Below, in pieces: positions 49,901 through 60,858 of a stretch of 64,000 nt of DNA. Position 1 is the stretch's first letter, and the number at the start of each line of letters is the position of its first letter. The notes beneath the pieces were generated by a model. It was given only the letters and a program-made list of their open reading frames with translations. It did no database searches and had not been told where the DNA came from. The stretch is taken from positions 1 to 64,000 of the forward strand of contig JAMKCH010019783.1 of NCBI GenBank assembly GCA_023653785.1, read 5' to 3'. This DNA is from Ophioderma brevispina. Lineage: Eukaryota > Echinodermata > Ophiuroidea > Amphilepidida > Ophiodermatidae. A program made the position numbers and the translations under genes.

Positions 49901-50554
49901 AGCGGGACACGTAGGTATGTGTAGAGCCTGACGATACCTGCCTACAAAATACCTCTACTATTTTATTGATGGAGAGCATTATTCCAGGAGTGTGGTAATC
50001 ATAACACAGTGGTATATGAACTTTGGAAAGTGATAGCCCTAAAGTTCCTTCGATGACAATTGTACTACAAGAAATTGTATAATGGGGTCAAAACTAGGTT
50101 AGCATTGCTCAATCGCTACTGGTATTATTGGCCAGAACTGGCTGGGTCTTGCCTTGGACTGGTATAGTCGTAGAGAAATTTTTCTTCCAAAATTTCATAA
50201 TTGTGCATTTTTTTGTGACCATATTCGAGTCTGTGTGAAAAGTGCATTGAAGTGTCAAACAAGCTAGTCGAAGTCAAGTGGTTTTAAAGATGGCTTCCAA
50301 AAATGGTCCACAGGTAATGCTCAATTGGGGGTAAAACCATATTTGGCACTGGATGGAAATTGAAATTGGACCCAAAATCCAAAACCTGTTTCAAAAACAA
50401 ACTGTGCAAATTATGACCAACATCAAAATGATGTTTATCCTTTACCAAACCATCAGAAAGAAAATGTGGCTGACCATTCATGGTCTGGAACATTATTTTC
50501 AAATAAGGGTATGAAGTTATTGAAACATTAAATTCACATTGAAATGGTAATAGT
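46962..50554. other. Right-arm mirror of the GLIS2-like intron, inner part
   Basis: Pairs with about 7,600-11,781. It includes the mirror hairpin (47,939-48,034), the empty site of the left-only GGTCA repeat (about 48,330) and the family-A MITE. A 119-codon-scale frame in the left counterpart (11,178-11,546) is not preserved here. No gene recognised. Confidence 0.45.
48625..48981. mobile_element. Family-A TTAA MITE, right mirror of copy 1
   Basis: 357 bp with TTAA at 48,625-48,628 and 48,978-48,981. The ends are aggtgcaacgagagatttca and its inverse. This is the best preserved example of the family in the window. Confidence 0.85.
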
Positions 50555-50611
50555 TTAAAGGTACTAATCAGTGATTTGATAAAATCAGGAAATCAAAAAA
50601 ATAAGTAATAC

Positions 50612-50820
50612 GTCTATTGCGGAGGGGGAGGGAAAAAACTTACCTAATGATTGCAAAATATACTAGTGAACTTTTACGAAAGAAGGATGCCGAAATATCC
50701 GAAAGTAATTTAATATATAATTACAACCGTAAGTTGACATACCGCCATCCCCACCATCAGATACCACACATGCCAGACACTACCCTAACTCATCCTCCTT
50801 TCTCTCCGGACGTCAAACAG
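50612..50820. repeat. DIRS left inverted terminal repeat
   Basis: Begins ttgcggagggggagg and runs through cataccgccatccccaccat to ctcatcctcctttctctcc. Its reverse complement is 57,010-57,222 with scattered differences. A start-to-stop frame across it (50,617-50,886) is incidental. Confidence 0.85.
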
Positions 50821-50829
50821 ATAGGTCAT

Positions 50830-52540
50830 TGCTTAAATTTATCTCTCTTTGACGGAGTTTTCTATGCCGTCTGCTATAACTGTTAGTTTTAGCAATGTAT
50901 CTCCAATTAAATTCTTTACTACTACTTAGGTTGGATGGTCTTTGACCATTATTTATTAATTCTAGGCTTTCAAGCCGCCCAAATCAGTAATAGTTATTTG
51001 TTATCGTCGCGATTGCGGCATTGTGTTTAGCTATACTATTAGTCCACGTATACTCCGTACTTATGTGGCTTTCTTCTTGATTTCTATTTACAGTTTTATT
51101 CAATACTACTAGACAGCGTGCTTATTTATTCACCCAGCCTTGTAGTGCTATTTAGACGATCCATTATCCTTTGTCTTCCCGTATCGGTTGATTAGTTAAG
51201 GGCATAATGGCCTGGTCAGATTTTCCTGCTTATTAGTCAAAATCGACCCCCGCGTAAAATCATCAAGGTCGCCGCGAGGGGAAAATCTAAAAGATCAGAA
51301 GGTGACTCGGGTCAGAGCTTCGGGTTGTGTTCAGTAGTTAGTGATGAAGAGAGAGCGCGCCTTTGAGCCTTGATTATGGTGAGCTCTATACCTAAAGAAC
51401 CGAGCAAGAGAAATCCTAGTATTAGTAAGCTCGGCTAAGATCCGGCTAGAGACGAGTAGCAGGAATAAAAGGGAATTGACACACAAAGAGGGGTGCCGAA
51501 TTCTTCGGAATACGGGCACGAGTTGTCTGTGATAAAAATCGAAAGACAAAGAACAAAAAGGCCGTGTGACGGACGGCGTCCCGAGGGTTCGACCCGAAGG
51601 CGCTGTTAATAAAACGATTGACAGATGAGAACAATAACAAGGGCCTTGTGTCGGATGGTGGTCTGGCGATCGGAATACCGAAGACACAGATAATGAATCA
51701 GAGACCGAACAAGCATGTAACCGAACGAAGGTCTCGTACCAGATATCAGTCTAATTACAAATCCGATAATTACCGAAACAACCTCTCTAACGAGTTTTAT
51801 TTCTTGAACAAATCCGATAATTCACAACCCGCTCTCTAACAAGTTTATTTCTCGATCAAATCGATATAAATACAGAACACAGCTCTATTACGAGTCTATT
51901 CTCGAACAAATCCTAGTTACCGAGCACACAAACCTTCTAACGGTTTATTTCGCGGACCAAACCGATTATTACCGAACACAACTTCTCTAACGATTCTTTT
52001 TCTCTTTGACATTCCCAGAATACCAAAACAAAAACTTCTCTAACGAGTCTGTTTCTCGATTAGTACTTCGGGTCGGCTGAGGCCGAGGCCGTATCGGTTA
52101 TCCGGGCTAGTGGGCAGTCAACGAGCTTATACAATCTCAGCCACCAGTCAGAAGCTTTCATTCACCAAGTAGTTAGAAAATACACCTGGTTGTTGGATAT
52201 GATATATGATAACCAAAAGCAACAAGGTCAGTTCAGTTCAATGTTTATGTACAGAACCCGCTGAACTGTGTCCTGTGCGTGAGGATAAGCATATTGTAAC
52301 TCATAGTGAGTTATTCAGGTCGGTTCAGTTGACCCCGATACCAGATCCATACGATTCGATTTGTACCTCCTTTTATACACGATTAAGCTAGTAACTCGGG
52401 ACAATAGCGCGACTCGCTTGTTCTATAGGTTCCGGCGGCCCCCTTGATTTCAAAACCCAGTGTTAGTAGCCGAGCACTTTTGCGTCCTACTAAATGGAAT
52501 CCCTTTCAATTTCTTGACTGGTAATAGTTTAATCAATAAG
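50830..52540 (+). other. DIRS 5' untranslated-like region
   Basis: No domain was recognised. GC is higher than in the host arm. A tandem array of about 65 bp lies at 51,745-52,060 and is listed separately. The minus-strand frames at 51,331-51,687 show nothing recognisable. Confidence 0.4.
51745..52060. repeat. 65-bp minisatellite inside the DIRS element
   Basis: About five units built on ctctctaacgagt, ttatttctcgaacaaatcc and gataattaccgaacacaac, with small length changes between units. Confidence 0.75.
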
Positions 52541-53746
52541 CCTCGCGTTCCTTTCAAGGCTTGTCGGGAATGCAAAGAGCTCACAGCCGGGTGGAAGCGA
52601 AGCCGGTTGCTTCTCGTCTTAGGTCGGGTTCCTTATCATCTTCTCATCCCTTTTCTGCCCCCTTCTTCAACTTCGGTTCGTGATTTTTCGGATTCCTTCG
52701 GGGTGTTGCTGTTGATCCCATCTTGCAAATTCCGCAGCTCGGCCTAGAGGGTGGTATGTGCGTATGTTCGCGATTCTTAGGAGGAAGCCTTTCTCTATGG
52801 CAATCTTGCGCTGAGTCAATTCCTCTAAAATGCCCATTCTGCATGCCAAAGTGACAATGGCGGTGCTTGTGGCATAAGTTGTAGGATCTGGCTAGAAAGT
52901 CTAAGTTACCAGTTACCTTGTCATCACATTTTCTTACTTGATTATATTCCTATAAACTTATAACTGATTTCTATTAAGTTTCATTCCTGTTACAATGTGT
53001 ATATATGCAGGGCATCCTTGGAAATCAGTGCTCTTGTCACTGAAGGGGCTACCCTGCCGAAAGATAGTTTAAATAAAATAAATATTGTGAAATCCATTTT
53101 TATTTGTACTGCCAATTTCTATATATTGATTCTTTTGTGTGATGATGTGATGAAAAAAATTGATTTGAAAGGAATTGGATAAATAAAGTCACCCCTGTCC
53201 ATTCGCGTTAATCAGTCTGTACACGATAATCTTCGAGTTCCAGAAGGGGATTAATCAAATTTCAGGCCTCCTTCATTAGAATCGGATGTTCGGAATTTTT
53301 CAAATAAGATTAAACCCGAAAACAGATGGAATTTTTGCCTCACTGGAGAGGAGTTGTTCAAACTAGACTTTTGCTTGGACAATGTACCGTCCAATCCTTT
53401 AACTGCCAGTAATGGTGCTCTTTAGATTTCCCTCTCCCCCCTTCAGGCCAACTCTACTCATGAGGAAATTGGAGAGCTAGCGATCCGGATTAGCGATTCA
53501 GACACTGCGTGTTAGCGGCTTGATGTAGCAGGCTTCAATTGAAGCAAGCGTCTATGGTCTGTCCACGATAGGGGCCCTCAAAGGGGAAATTTGTAGACGA
53601 TCTTCAATCTCATTATTCCAAATTGGATTATAATAGTGAGTCCGTTTTTAAGAGGAATGTTCCTCGTCTCTTAGAAGCGGGGCTAAGAAAAGTTCTGAAT
53701 AAGACTGTCGGCAAAAAATCTCAGCCTCGTCCCCTTCCTTGTCGTA

Positions 53747-53787
<41 letters not shown>

Positions 53788-53790
53788 AGG
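52540..53790 (+). pseudogene. DIRS Gag remnant
   Basis: Near 52,545 a plus-strand frame reads VPFKACRECKELTAGW, resembling the CxxC-bearing start typical of metazoan DIRS Gag proteins. At 53,608-53,748 a second open segment reads HYSKLDYNSESVFKR, then VPRLLEAGLRKVLNKTVGKK, then a Pro/Arg stretch leading into the poly-G run. This fits a basic Gag C-terminus. The frame between is repeatedly broken. Gag would coat the RNA intermediate in the cytoplasm. Assignment rests on position and motif style, not on alignment. Confidence 0.5.
53748..53786. repeat. Run of 39 G
   Basis: Uninterrupted G from 53,748 to 53,786, directly after a Gag-like segment ending in cgtacggg. It could form G-quadruplexes or be a base-calling or assembly artefact. 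Confidence 0.9.
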
Positions 53791-54319
53791 TAAAGCCAGC
53801 AGTTGCTAGTCCTCGGCCCTCCATAGTTCGGCAAGGGTCGTCAGGACCACTTCGGGTGTGGGTCAGTTTTCGGAACTAAAAACGGGCACCTTTTTGTCTT
53901 GTGAGGACTACGAAAAAAGGGTGGGGTACCCGATCGAAAAAAAAAAAAAATGGAAGCCGGGTGTTCGGCCATCTTCTAGATAATCAATCTAATCTCTCTA
54001 TGATATATTAAAACCCAAACGATTTCGCTGCGAAACTTAGCCACGGTTCTCAAATCGACCGATCCAACACTGTTTGGGAACAATGGTGAACAAGGGCAAT
54101 CGATTCAAGTGACTCTCTTTAAGCAAACATTAGTTTCAGCTTTATTCGTTATAGTTATGGGAGCCCGGACTATGGACCCCCACCGGAAATCTATTGCTTT
54201 CACAGCCGGACACTCGTCGGAAGTTTCGAATCAAAATGGACTTTCGAATACGGGGTACTGGAATTGCCAGCTCGATACTCGAAATTTCCGGAAATCCACG
54301 ATAACAGGCAGGTTGTAAA

Positions 54320-55560
54320 TCTTAATGACGTGTTCCCTATGTTTGCTATGAAGACACATTGCGCAGATTCATGTGATACTTCATCCATGAATTCACCATA
54401 TTTATAGTCAATTCCTTGCAACCATCTAAATTCCCTAATAAAGTAGTATTATGGATTAGTCTCACAAGAAGCCTGGGTCTATTTTAATTGGGTTTTTTAG
54501 GATTGAACACAAAAAATATGCTTTTTACATCTACGCCACGAGCGTTGGAAACATGTCGGTTGTTACGTGGACGCTACAGTGAAAGCACAATACACGTCTC
54601 TCTTCAGATTGAACTTCACAAAATAAAAAACGCTTGTGGACAAATCAACTGATCAGGACAAATTAAATTCGTACATCTTCCTGCTGATTATGTTTAATGA
54701 TCGGTCACAATCAGTAAATATTATCATTGGAATTTCTTAGCAGCAGACTCTTGAAATCTTTAGTTTTCTTTTTTGGCACATAAATAATGATGAGCATGAT
54801 ATGATATCGCAGACAATTCGGAATCCAGCTCCACTAACGTGAAACAATTGCAATTTAGGAATAGTTGTAAAGAGGTGGTAACTGCAGCTGTGAAAATGTC
54901 GGCTTTGACACAAACGTTACGAAATACGGTTTTCGTTTTGGAAAATATATGAATCGTGTACAGATAGACGGGAGAAAGTTGGCTACTAAATCAACGGTTT
55001 GTCATTTTGGTATTTTAGGTGAAAGGAAAGAAAGAAAATTGTTAGGTAGTCGATCTAAAATACACAGCGCAATACAGTGTGTTAGAAATTTTTCCCCCTA
55101 GGGTTTGTACAGTTTGCGCAGCAGAAGAAGAGGTTTTCTCGGTTTACGGACCGCCATTTTCTTGGCATTCTGCGCACGGAAATGATTTTTCAGACTGGGA
55201 TAATTACACTTTGCGATTGGTTTAAACGTATTTATGGAAATTTCGGCGATGATAGTTTATTTATGGCTAACGTGATGAAACGGCGGTAGTTTATGAATGG
55301 AAAGCCCATCATTTGTACCTTCACCCCGAGGTGTTCCGCTACAATTAGTTATGTAGCACATTTTAAACAAAAAATTAAAGTGTATTGGTGTGGCAGTGCA
55401 AAATATACATTTGATTCATAATTGGAAGGGTTTCCGAAATTGTTTGTGTCAAGTTGAATTTCTGCAATTTGCCACTGTTTGAACCAGTTGATCAGAGTAA
55501 TCCAATGAGTCATACTGGTATGTCACATGTGCCGCCTTCTTTCCCAAGTAATTTTTGAAA
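54320..55560. other. AT-rich stretch inside DIRS, probable nested insertion
   Basis: Base composition drops from the GC-richer DIRS flanks to AT-rich, and no DIRS domain is readable for 1.2 kb, exactly where the N-terminal RT part should be. No clear terminal repeats were found. It may be nested foreign DNA or an unreadable decayed segment. Confidence 0.35.
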
Positions 55561-55639
55561 CATACCAAAATTCGAGTCACGGGTACCCGCTTCGAAAAAA
55601 TAGTGCCGGTACCCTGGAGCGCGGACCTCCCCGAATTTG

Positions 55640-55905
55640 CCCCCTCCAGATGGGCCTCACCATAGACTCACTCAAGACCACTTCCATATTCCCACCAACA
55701 AATGGTTGCGGTTCACGATAAACAATCAAGCGTCTGCCTTCCGGTGCTTGCCATCGGGCTGTCAAAGCTCCCAGAGTTTTCACCCGAATGTAAACTCGGT
55801 CGTCACGGGATGATACGATTCACATGCTACTTCGACGTTTTGACTAATCACCGCTCGGAATCTAACGTACAATCGCCCCTAACAAATTTTGTATTGAAAC
55901 AGTAG
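55640..55905 (+). pseudogene. DIRS reverse-transcriptase remnant
   Basis: Across two frames the plus strand reads LTQDHFHIPTNKWLRFTINN, then FRCLPSGLSKLP, then an RVFTR-like segment. Near 55,830-55,850 a YFD(D)-type catalytic motif is readable with one indel, followed by HRSESN. These match the order HFHIP, LPFGLS, PRVFTR and YxDD of DIRS/Ty3-type reverse transcriptases. At least two frameshifts and a stop separate them, and the N-terminal fingers and RNase H are missing, so the enzyme is dead. Confidence 0.7.
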
Positions 55906-55959
55906 CGGCCTAGGTTCTAGTAAATAAGACAAAGTCTATAATATACATAATGCGCTCCG

Positions 55960-56650
55960 CCCTTAGGAAGAAGTATGACTAATTATAGGCCTCCTGTGAG
56001 GAGGAAAATTTTGGCCCCCATGAGGACGCCTTCTGTGCTAGAGTCTTTGAACAAGCACCCCTTTTAACCCTTGCAGTCAGCTTCCGTGACGCTACCCTTA
56101 GGACTATTTCCTCTTAGCGATCGCTTCAGGGTCGTAGCTGTTCGGAGTTACATGCCTTAGGATTAGGAATGTTCAGTTTTCGGCAAGAGAGGCGTTACTT
56201 TGTATTCGCCCAAAGTTTTGGCCCAAAACCCCCCCCCCCGTGAGGGAGTTCATTTAAAGCATATCCATTGTTTCTTCCATCTTTATCAGGACTCTATCAG
56301 GTCCTAAAGATTAAGGTGTCCGGGAGGCGATCAGGTGTACGTTAGTAACAGCTACTGCTGCAGCGAAAATTTGAGAAACCTCGTTTCACCTCATCAAGCC
56401 ATACACAGCACGGATAAATCAACAATCTCAGGCTGGATAGTAGTAATGATTTGAGAGCTAAAGCGTTGTGATCAGTGTAGGCCTCAGCTCACTCAACCCG
56501 CAAGGGTGCCACTTCATGGGCATTCTCTAACAGTCCCTATCCAGGATTCTTGTCAACATCTGTTAGTACCTGAAATCCGACCACATGTTCATCAAGACAT
56601 ATTTGCAGGACATGTTCAGACTGCTCTATCGGAGATTTGCTACGGCCATT
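55960..56650 (+). pseudogene. DIRS tyrosine-recombinase remnant
   Basis: Reading across frames gives RDATLRTI, then an SG-R-CSELHALGLGMFSFRQ segment at 56,090-56,200, then TISGWIV (about 56,422), AHSTRKGATSWAFSNS (56,487-56,534) and SDHMFIKTYLQDMF (to 56,617). These are the recombinase first-Arg region, the H-x2-R box (HSTR) and the catalytic Tyr (in KTYLQD). Stops and frameshifts interrupt it. In the family this enzyme joins the circular DNA intermediate to the chromosome without duplicating the target. It lies directly upstream of the internal complementary region, as expected. Confidence 0.8.
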
Positions 56651-56862
56651 CTGTACTCCTGACTTGTACGGGAAGTGTGTAGATAGAATGTGTAGTTTGT
56701 GATAGTTTGGACATAAGGCTATTCGGATTTGTTATGTTGTTTATCAGTCCTAAGTGGACTATTCTTGGGTGGTCCGTTTATGTCCAGGGGCGTATGACAT
56801 TCCGCTTTCAGTAACCATTGTTTGATGCACCTCCTCCTCGGGTTCGGTGCTACTCGCGTGCA

Positions 56863-56968
56863 ATAAGTATATTTGCACATTAGGTAAGTATTTTCCCCTC
56901 CGCACTAGACATTAAATGCATGTGGCAAATATGTCTAGAAGGAGGGGGAAATACTTACCTAATGTGCA
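56863..56968. repeat. DIRS internal complementary region
   Basis: A palindromic unit. The half gcacattaggtaagtatttt plus cccctcc (from 56,875) pairs with ggaggg plus ggaaatacttacctaatgtg (to 56,968). The middle carries words matching the outermost ends of both terminal repeats (gcactagac for the left end, atatgtctagaagg for the right end). In DIRS elements this region templates completion of both ends during replication. Confidence 0.85.
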
Positions 56969-57009
56969 ACCCGACCCTCCCCTCCCCCTGAGCAAACCAC
57001 TGTTCTCGG

Positions 57010-57222
57010 TTGCGTTCGGGAGAAAAGAGGATGAGTAGGGTAGTGTTGGGCAATGTGTGGTACTGATGGTGGGGGGATGGCGGTATGTCATACTTACGGT
57101 GGTTAAAATTTATATTAAATTTACTTTCGGGATATTCGGCTCTTTCGGAGAAAGTCCACTAAGTATATTTGCATATTAGGTAGTATTTTTCCCCTCCTTC
57201 TAGACATATTTGCACGAGGCCA
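57010..57222. repeat. DIRS right inverted terminal repeat
   Basis: Reverse complement of 50,612-50,820. It includes gggatggcggtatgtcatac and ends gtatttttcccctccttct, with the outer word agacatatttgcac also present in the internal complementary region. Confidence 0.85.
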
Positions 57223-57370
57223 TTGTAATGTTTGCATGTTTGGATAAATATAGGTAGCCTAACATTCAGTTGGAAAAAAAAATTGTATTGGGACATGCTA
57301 CGACTTTACCCTTCACTTTTAAGTCATTGTCGCAAATTTTGACTCTTTAGGGTGAATCATGATAGTGTCT

Positions 57371-57717
57371 TTAAAGGCACTATCAGGGATCCAACCAAAA
57401 GTAACAAAATATTGAAATTTGCAGCAGTAGCTTAAAAGTGAAGGAACGCTGCAGAACTCTCATTGCATATTTATTTTAAAATTAGATTGACAAAAAGAAC
57501 GAAAACAGCAGTGTCAAAAGATATGAATCCCCATTCAATTACATGTTACAATAAGTGTCCATACGGCCAGTAATGACTAAAAGATTTGATTTTATCCTCA
57601 TTATGTTGCTTTCGATCGTATCATCATAGGTTAGTCAGGGATTACTCCATTGTTACCGACATGCAAAAAACTGATAATTTTTAATTTTAAAAAAAAAATC
57701 GGCTGATAGTACCTTCA
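57371..57717. mobile_element. TTAA MITE, family E, copy 2
   Basis: The left end is TTAA plus aggcactatcagggatcc. The right end is the inverse, atcggctgatagtacctt. It abuts copy 1 so that the two ends form the palindrome tgatagtgtctttaaaggca plus ctatca. Right-arm only. Interior non-coding. Confidence 0.7.
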
Positions 57718-60700
57718 AAATGAAAAAAAATATTGCAGTTAGGCTATTAAATAAAGGACATTTCATATGAGGACATGCTCTAATCGGGACATTGTGCCTC
57801 CAGTAGGATTTGATAGAGGGATAGAACTAACCATTTGTGGATCATATTTTTCAGAGTCAGCGTAAGGTTGGTGTTAGTAAACTCAAGGTGCGCTTCATTG
57901 ATCGTAGCACCTCTTGCTTTGTTTGTGATCCATTAGAGATCCTTAGGAAATTTTATTTCTAAAAGTTCAGTTGATTTTGATCTTGTGAGGCAAATGTTTA
58001 TAATGGTTATGTAGGCCAATGTGCAGTAATTTCTGTCTGTTAAGGGATGCACCATTCGAAATAGCCAGGAGGGCATTAGGTCGTTTTTGTGAAAAAAAAT
58101 CTGCCCACTAGTGACAAGGAAAAATAATTTGCCCCACTGAGTAAAAAAAAAAAATCCCCAACCCCAATTATATATATGAAAATAGAAGAATAAAAGAAAA
58201 GAAAAAGGACCCCCCCCCCCCCAAAAAAAATTTCCAAACCCCCACTAAATTGGCCAGTTACCCTTGAAATCTAATGATTGTACCCTAAGGTAAAGACCAG
58301 AAAATACAAAAATGCCTATTTTTGCAGGAGAGACGAGCGAATTAATTATGCACACATGATAACTAATTAGGGTGTAAGTTAGGGAGACTGAGGCTGTGAT
58401 GTGGAATGTTCCATTAAAAGTTATAGATTAAAGCTCCACAGAAAATAATATATAGAGTAACATAATGAGATGATTTACATTCTTAGATTCTGTTCCTTTA
58501 TTGTAGGCCAGAAACTCATGCATGCCTTTTGCGTTTAAGGTTTCAAAAACAACAACTCAATGCCACCCACTGACTAACCTAACAATAAACTATCAGATTG
58601 ATGTGATGAACAGAGATTTGTTTTTTTCGGGGGAATTTTACCCTCCCATATGCACCTTAGGACCTTCCAATTTACCCCCCATTAACCTTGTATTCAGCCC
58701 CCTACACAATTGAGTGAGTGGATGGGTGCAGTGCTGTAAACAAGTCTAAAATAGAGAGCAGTCGTGTTTAGTTTCACTGATGAAATCTGAGGAGCTCAAC
58801 TCGTGCAACAAATTTAGGGGTGTACAAACGTACTGATACTAAGAAAAATGAATACTGAACGTTAATGAGCATCCTGTGATAGTCACCTTAAATTTCATTC
58901 AAAACATTTACCTTAGTTTAAAACCTAATTCTTGAACAAAAATTATGCCCCAAATTTGACTTATAACATGTATTGGTTGGGGTTGTTATTTTTCCTTTGG
59001 CAATTGCAAGGATATAGGTTGACACTTGTTGGACCTGTTAATTTCCCTGGTGAATCTTGGAGAATACCAAATAAGTACTGTGAGAATAAGTAGAACAACT
59101 TGGTCTGTGGCCTTGTAATTCCACTTAAAATAACAGTATCTCTCTCCCTGGAAGCCCTGTGATATGAGGCAATTACACACAGGGAACAGGACTGGTCTAA
59201 AAAAACAACACCATTATTTTCCTTAAACAGATTATAATAAGTAACATATTGGTGAGTTATTAAAGAGATTGTGAAATATAATTTTGTGTGTTACAATTAG
59301 AAATAGTTACTAAACTTAAAGAGAGCTACACCAAATGCCCAATTCCAAAAATTGAGATGAATCAGTTTTTCCGTTTTGATGAGAAACATACATAGTATAT
59401 AGTCCCAGTGGATACTGTGTATGTGTATAAACAAAAATTCTGGATCCGGAAATTTTAAAACAAAATGTGATTTTCCAAATGAAGGACATGTCAGGACATT
59501 TGTCGGAATAATCTGGATTTTTTTACGCAAGGCATACTCCAAGGACCATGAAAACCATCTGGTACGTCTTATTTAGGGAATATTTCATTATATATGTTGC
59601 TGATAGATTTTGCCAATAAATTGCTTTGCTGTAAACTAATTCACCATAGCCATAGCAAAGCATTCTGGCCAGTGCTTGTATTAGTATTGTGGCAAGCATT
59701 ATGTCAGCAAAACACACAATTGTCAGACAAAATTGAGGGGTGTCTCCTCGGGAAATCTCTGAGGTCAGCCTTAAATGGTAAAATACAACAAAGTAACAAG
59801 AGCATAGGCGGTAAATCCCAGAGGGGATGGGGATCTCCATATTTTGGATGGGGGGGTCCATATGATCCATTCCTCCATTGTTGAAGCGCATGATGCCTTT
59901 TTTTTTACCAAAAAACCTATTATTTTACCATATAGTTTTAAAAACGGTTAAGGTTTCCATGCACTTTTCATGTGGAGTTGTCCAATTTGAATTTTTTTTA
60001 ACAATTTTAGATTCTTCAATGGTAACTTTTAAGTGCATGCACATACTAAAATTCCTAGGTCTAAAGTTAGGACTCCCTTTCAGAAACCAGCATAGATCTT
60101 CTGCACTCCCATTGTGCATGGATAGAGGGCAGTACATGGACACCCCCTCAGATACAACTTTCCCACATAGGATTTTTCCATGAAAATTTGGCACAAATAA
60201 TAACTACCCAAAGACATGGTTATACTGAAAGAAAATTTGAAAAGATTGACAGTCCGAAATTAGAGGCGAAACATTAATTTCCATGCTTGCAAAAAGCGAC
60301 CATTTTGTTTTTGTTTCTTCTGACACATTGTTGCACATAAAATTTTAATATTTAATATTTAAACAAATGATAAGAACCAAAGAGTAGGATTTATACATGA
60401 GATTCTAAAGAGACCTTTTTCCAAAAGCCATCTGTTAAAAAAATAATGTGCCAAAAAGATTGTTGCATTTTTAAAACAGGGTAAAACACAAAATCTGGTG
60501 CCACATGGAGCCCCTTATGCACTTAATGATTAAAGGTGCATTTTGTGGTCCTAGCGTTCTTCTTTTATTTATGTTTCACTAGATATTCCAAGAAAGGTTA
60601 GTTCTTAAATTCAGTCGATTCTGACAGCGCGTCAGAAATTACCAAAATTACAAATTTCTTCCAGAGTAGAGGAATGTGCAAGTAAGATTAGGCAACCATA

Positions 60701-60858
60701 TACCATGTATATACTTTTAGGCCAACGTTCAGATATATAAAATCTCAACTTGGTGAGGTAAGTTGGGGATTGAGGCTGTGATCAAGAAATGCCCCTTCTT
60801 TAATGTTTTTAAAAATATATAGGTTGTTACAATGGTATCTTTTCCCTTTTTTTTTTAG
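57718..60858. other. Right-arm mirror of about 4,313-7,520
   Basis: Pairs with the outer part of the GLIS2-like intron, including single-copy sequence matching the duplicated 5.2-kb flank (58,870-59,040). About 59,233-60,185 has no counterpart at the matching left place (4,740-4,978), and neither side has identifiable element ends. A 122-codon minus-strand frame at 59,523-59,891 shows no known domain. No gene recognised. Confidence 0.45.
60530..60803. mobile_element. TTAA MITE, right-only, with an empty site on the left
   Basis: TTAA at 60,530-60,533 and 60,800-60,803. The ends aggtgcattttgtgg and the inverse of caagaaatgccccttct are imperfect inverted repeats. The left arm near 4,365-4,385 has a single TTAA at the same place (inverted: aagcattaaagttttt). 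The filled/empty comparison therefore shows duplication of TTAA on insertion. Confidence 0.75.

Larger units (their letters stand above)
50612..57222 (+). mobile_element. DIRS-type tyrosine-recombinase retrotransposon, degenerate, right-arm only
   Basis: A 6.6-kb element with inverted terminal repeats of about 210 bp (50,612-50,820 and 57,010-57,222). An internal complementary region lies just inside the right repeat (56,863-56,968). Remnants of Gag, reverse transcriptase and tyrosine recombinase occur in that order on the plus strand. This combination is diagnostic of DIRS elements, which replicate through a circular intermediate and integrate with a tyrosine recombinase instead of an integrase. 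All frames are broken. RNase H and methyltransferase-like domains are not found between RT and recombinase, and an unrelated AT-rich stretch (54,320-55,560) sits before the RT. The left arm lacks the element. Confidence 0.85.
50555..57374. mobile_element. TTAA MITE (family E, copy 1) split by the DIRS element
   Basis: The left end is TTAA plus aggtactaatcagtgattt (50,555-50,577). The right end is the inverse, ggtgaatcatgatagtgtct plus TTAA (57,351-57,374). Removing the DIRS insert leaves about 220 bp, a normal MITE size. The element is absent from the left arm. It abuts a second family-E copy at 57,371. Confidence 0.55.

Noticed and set aside
50617..50886. 89-codon plus-strand frame.
   Set aside because: It lies within the DIRS left terminal repeat and is an incidental frame.
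59523..59891. 122-codon minus-strand frame in sequence without a left-arm counterpart.
   Set aside because: No recognisable domain, AT-rich composition, and no element ends were found.
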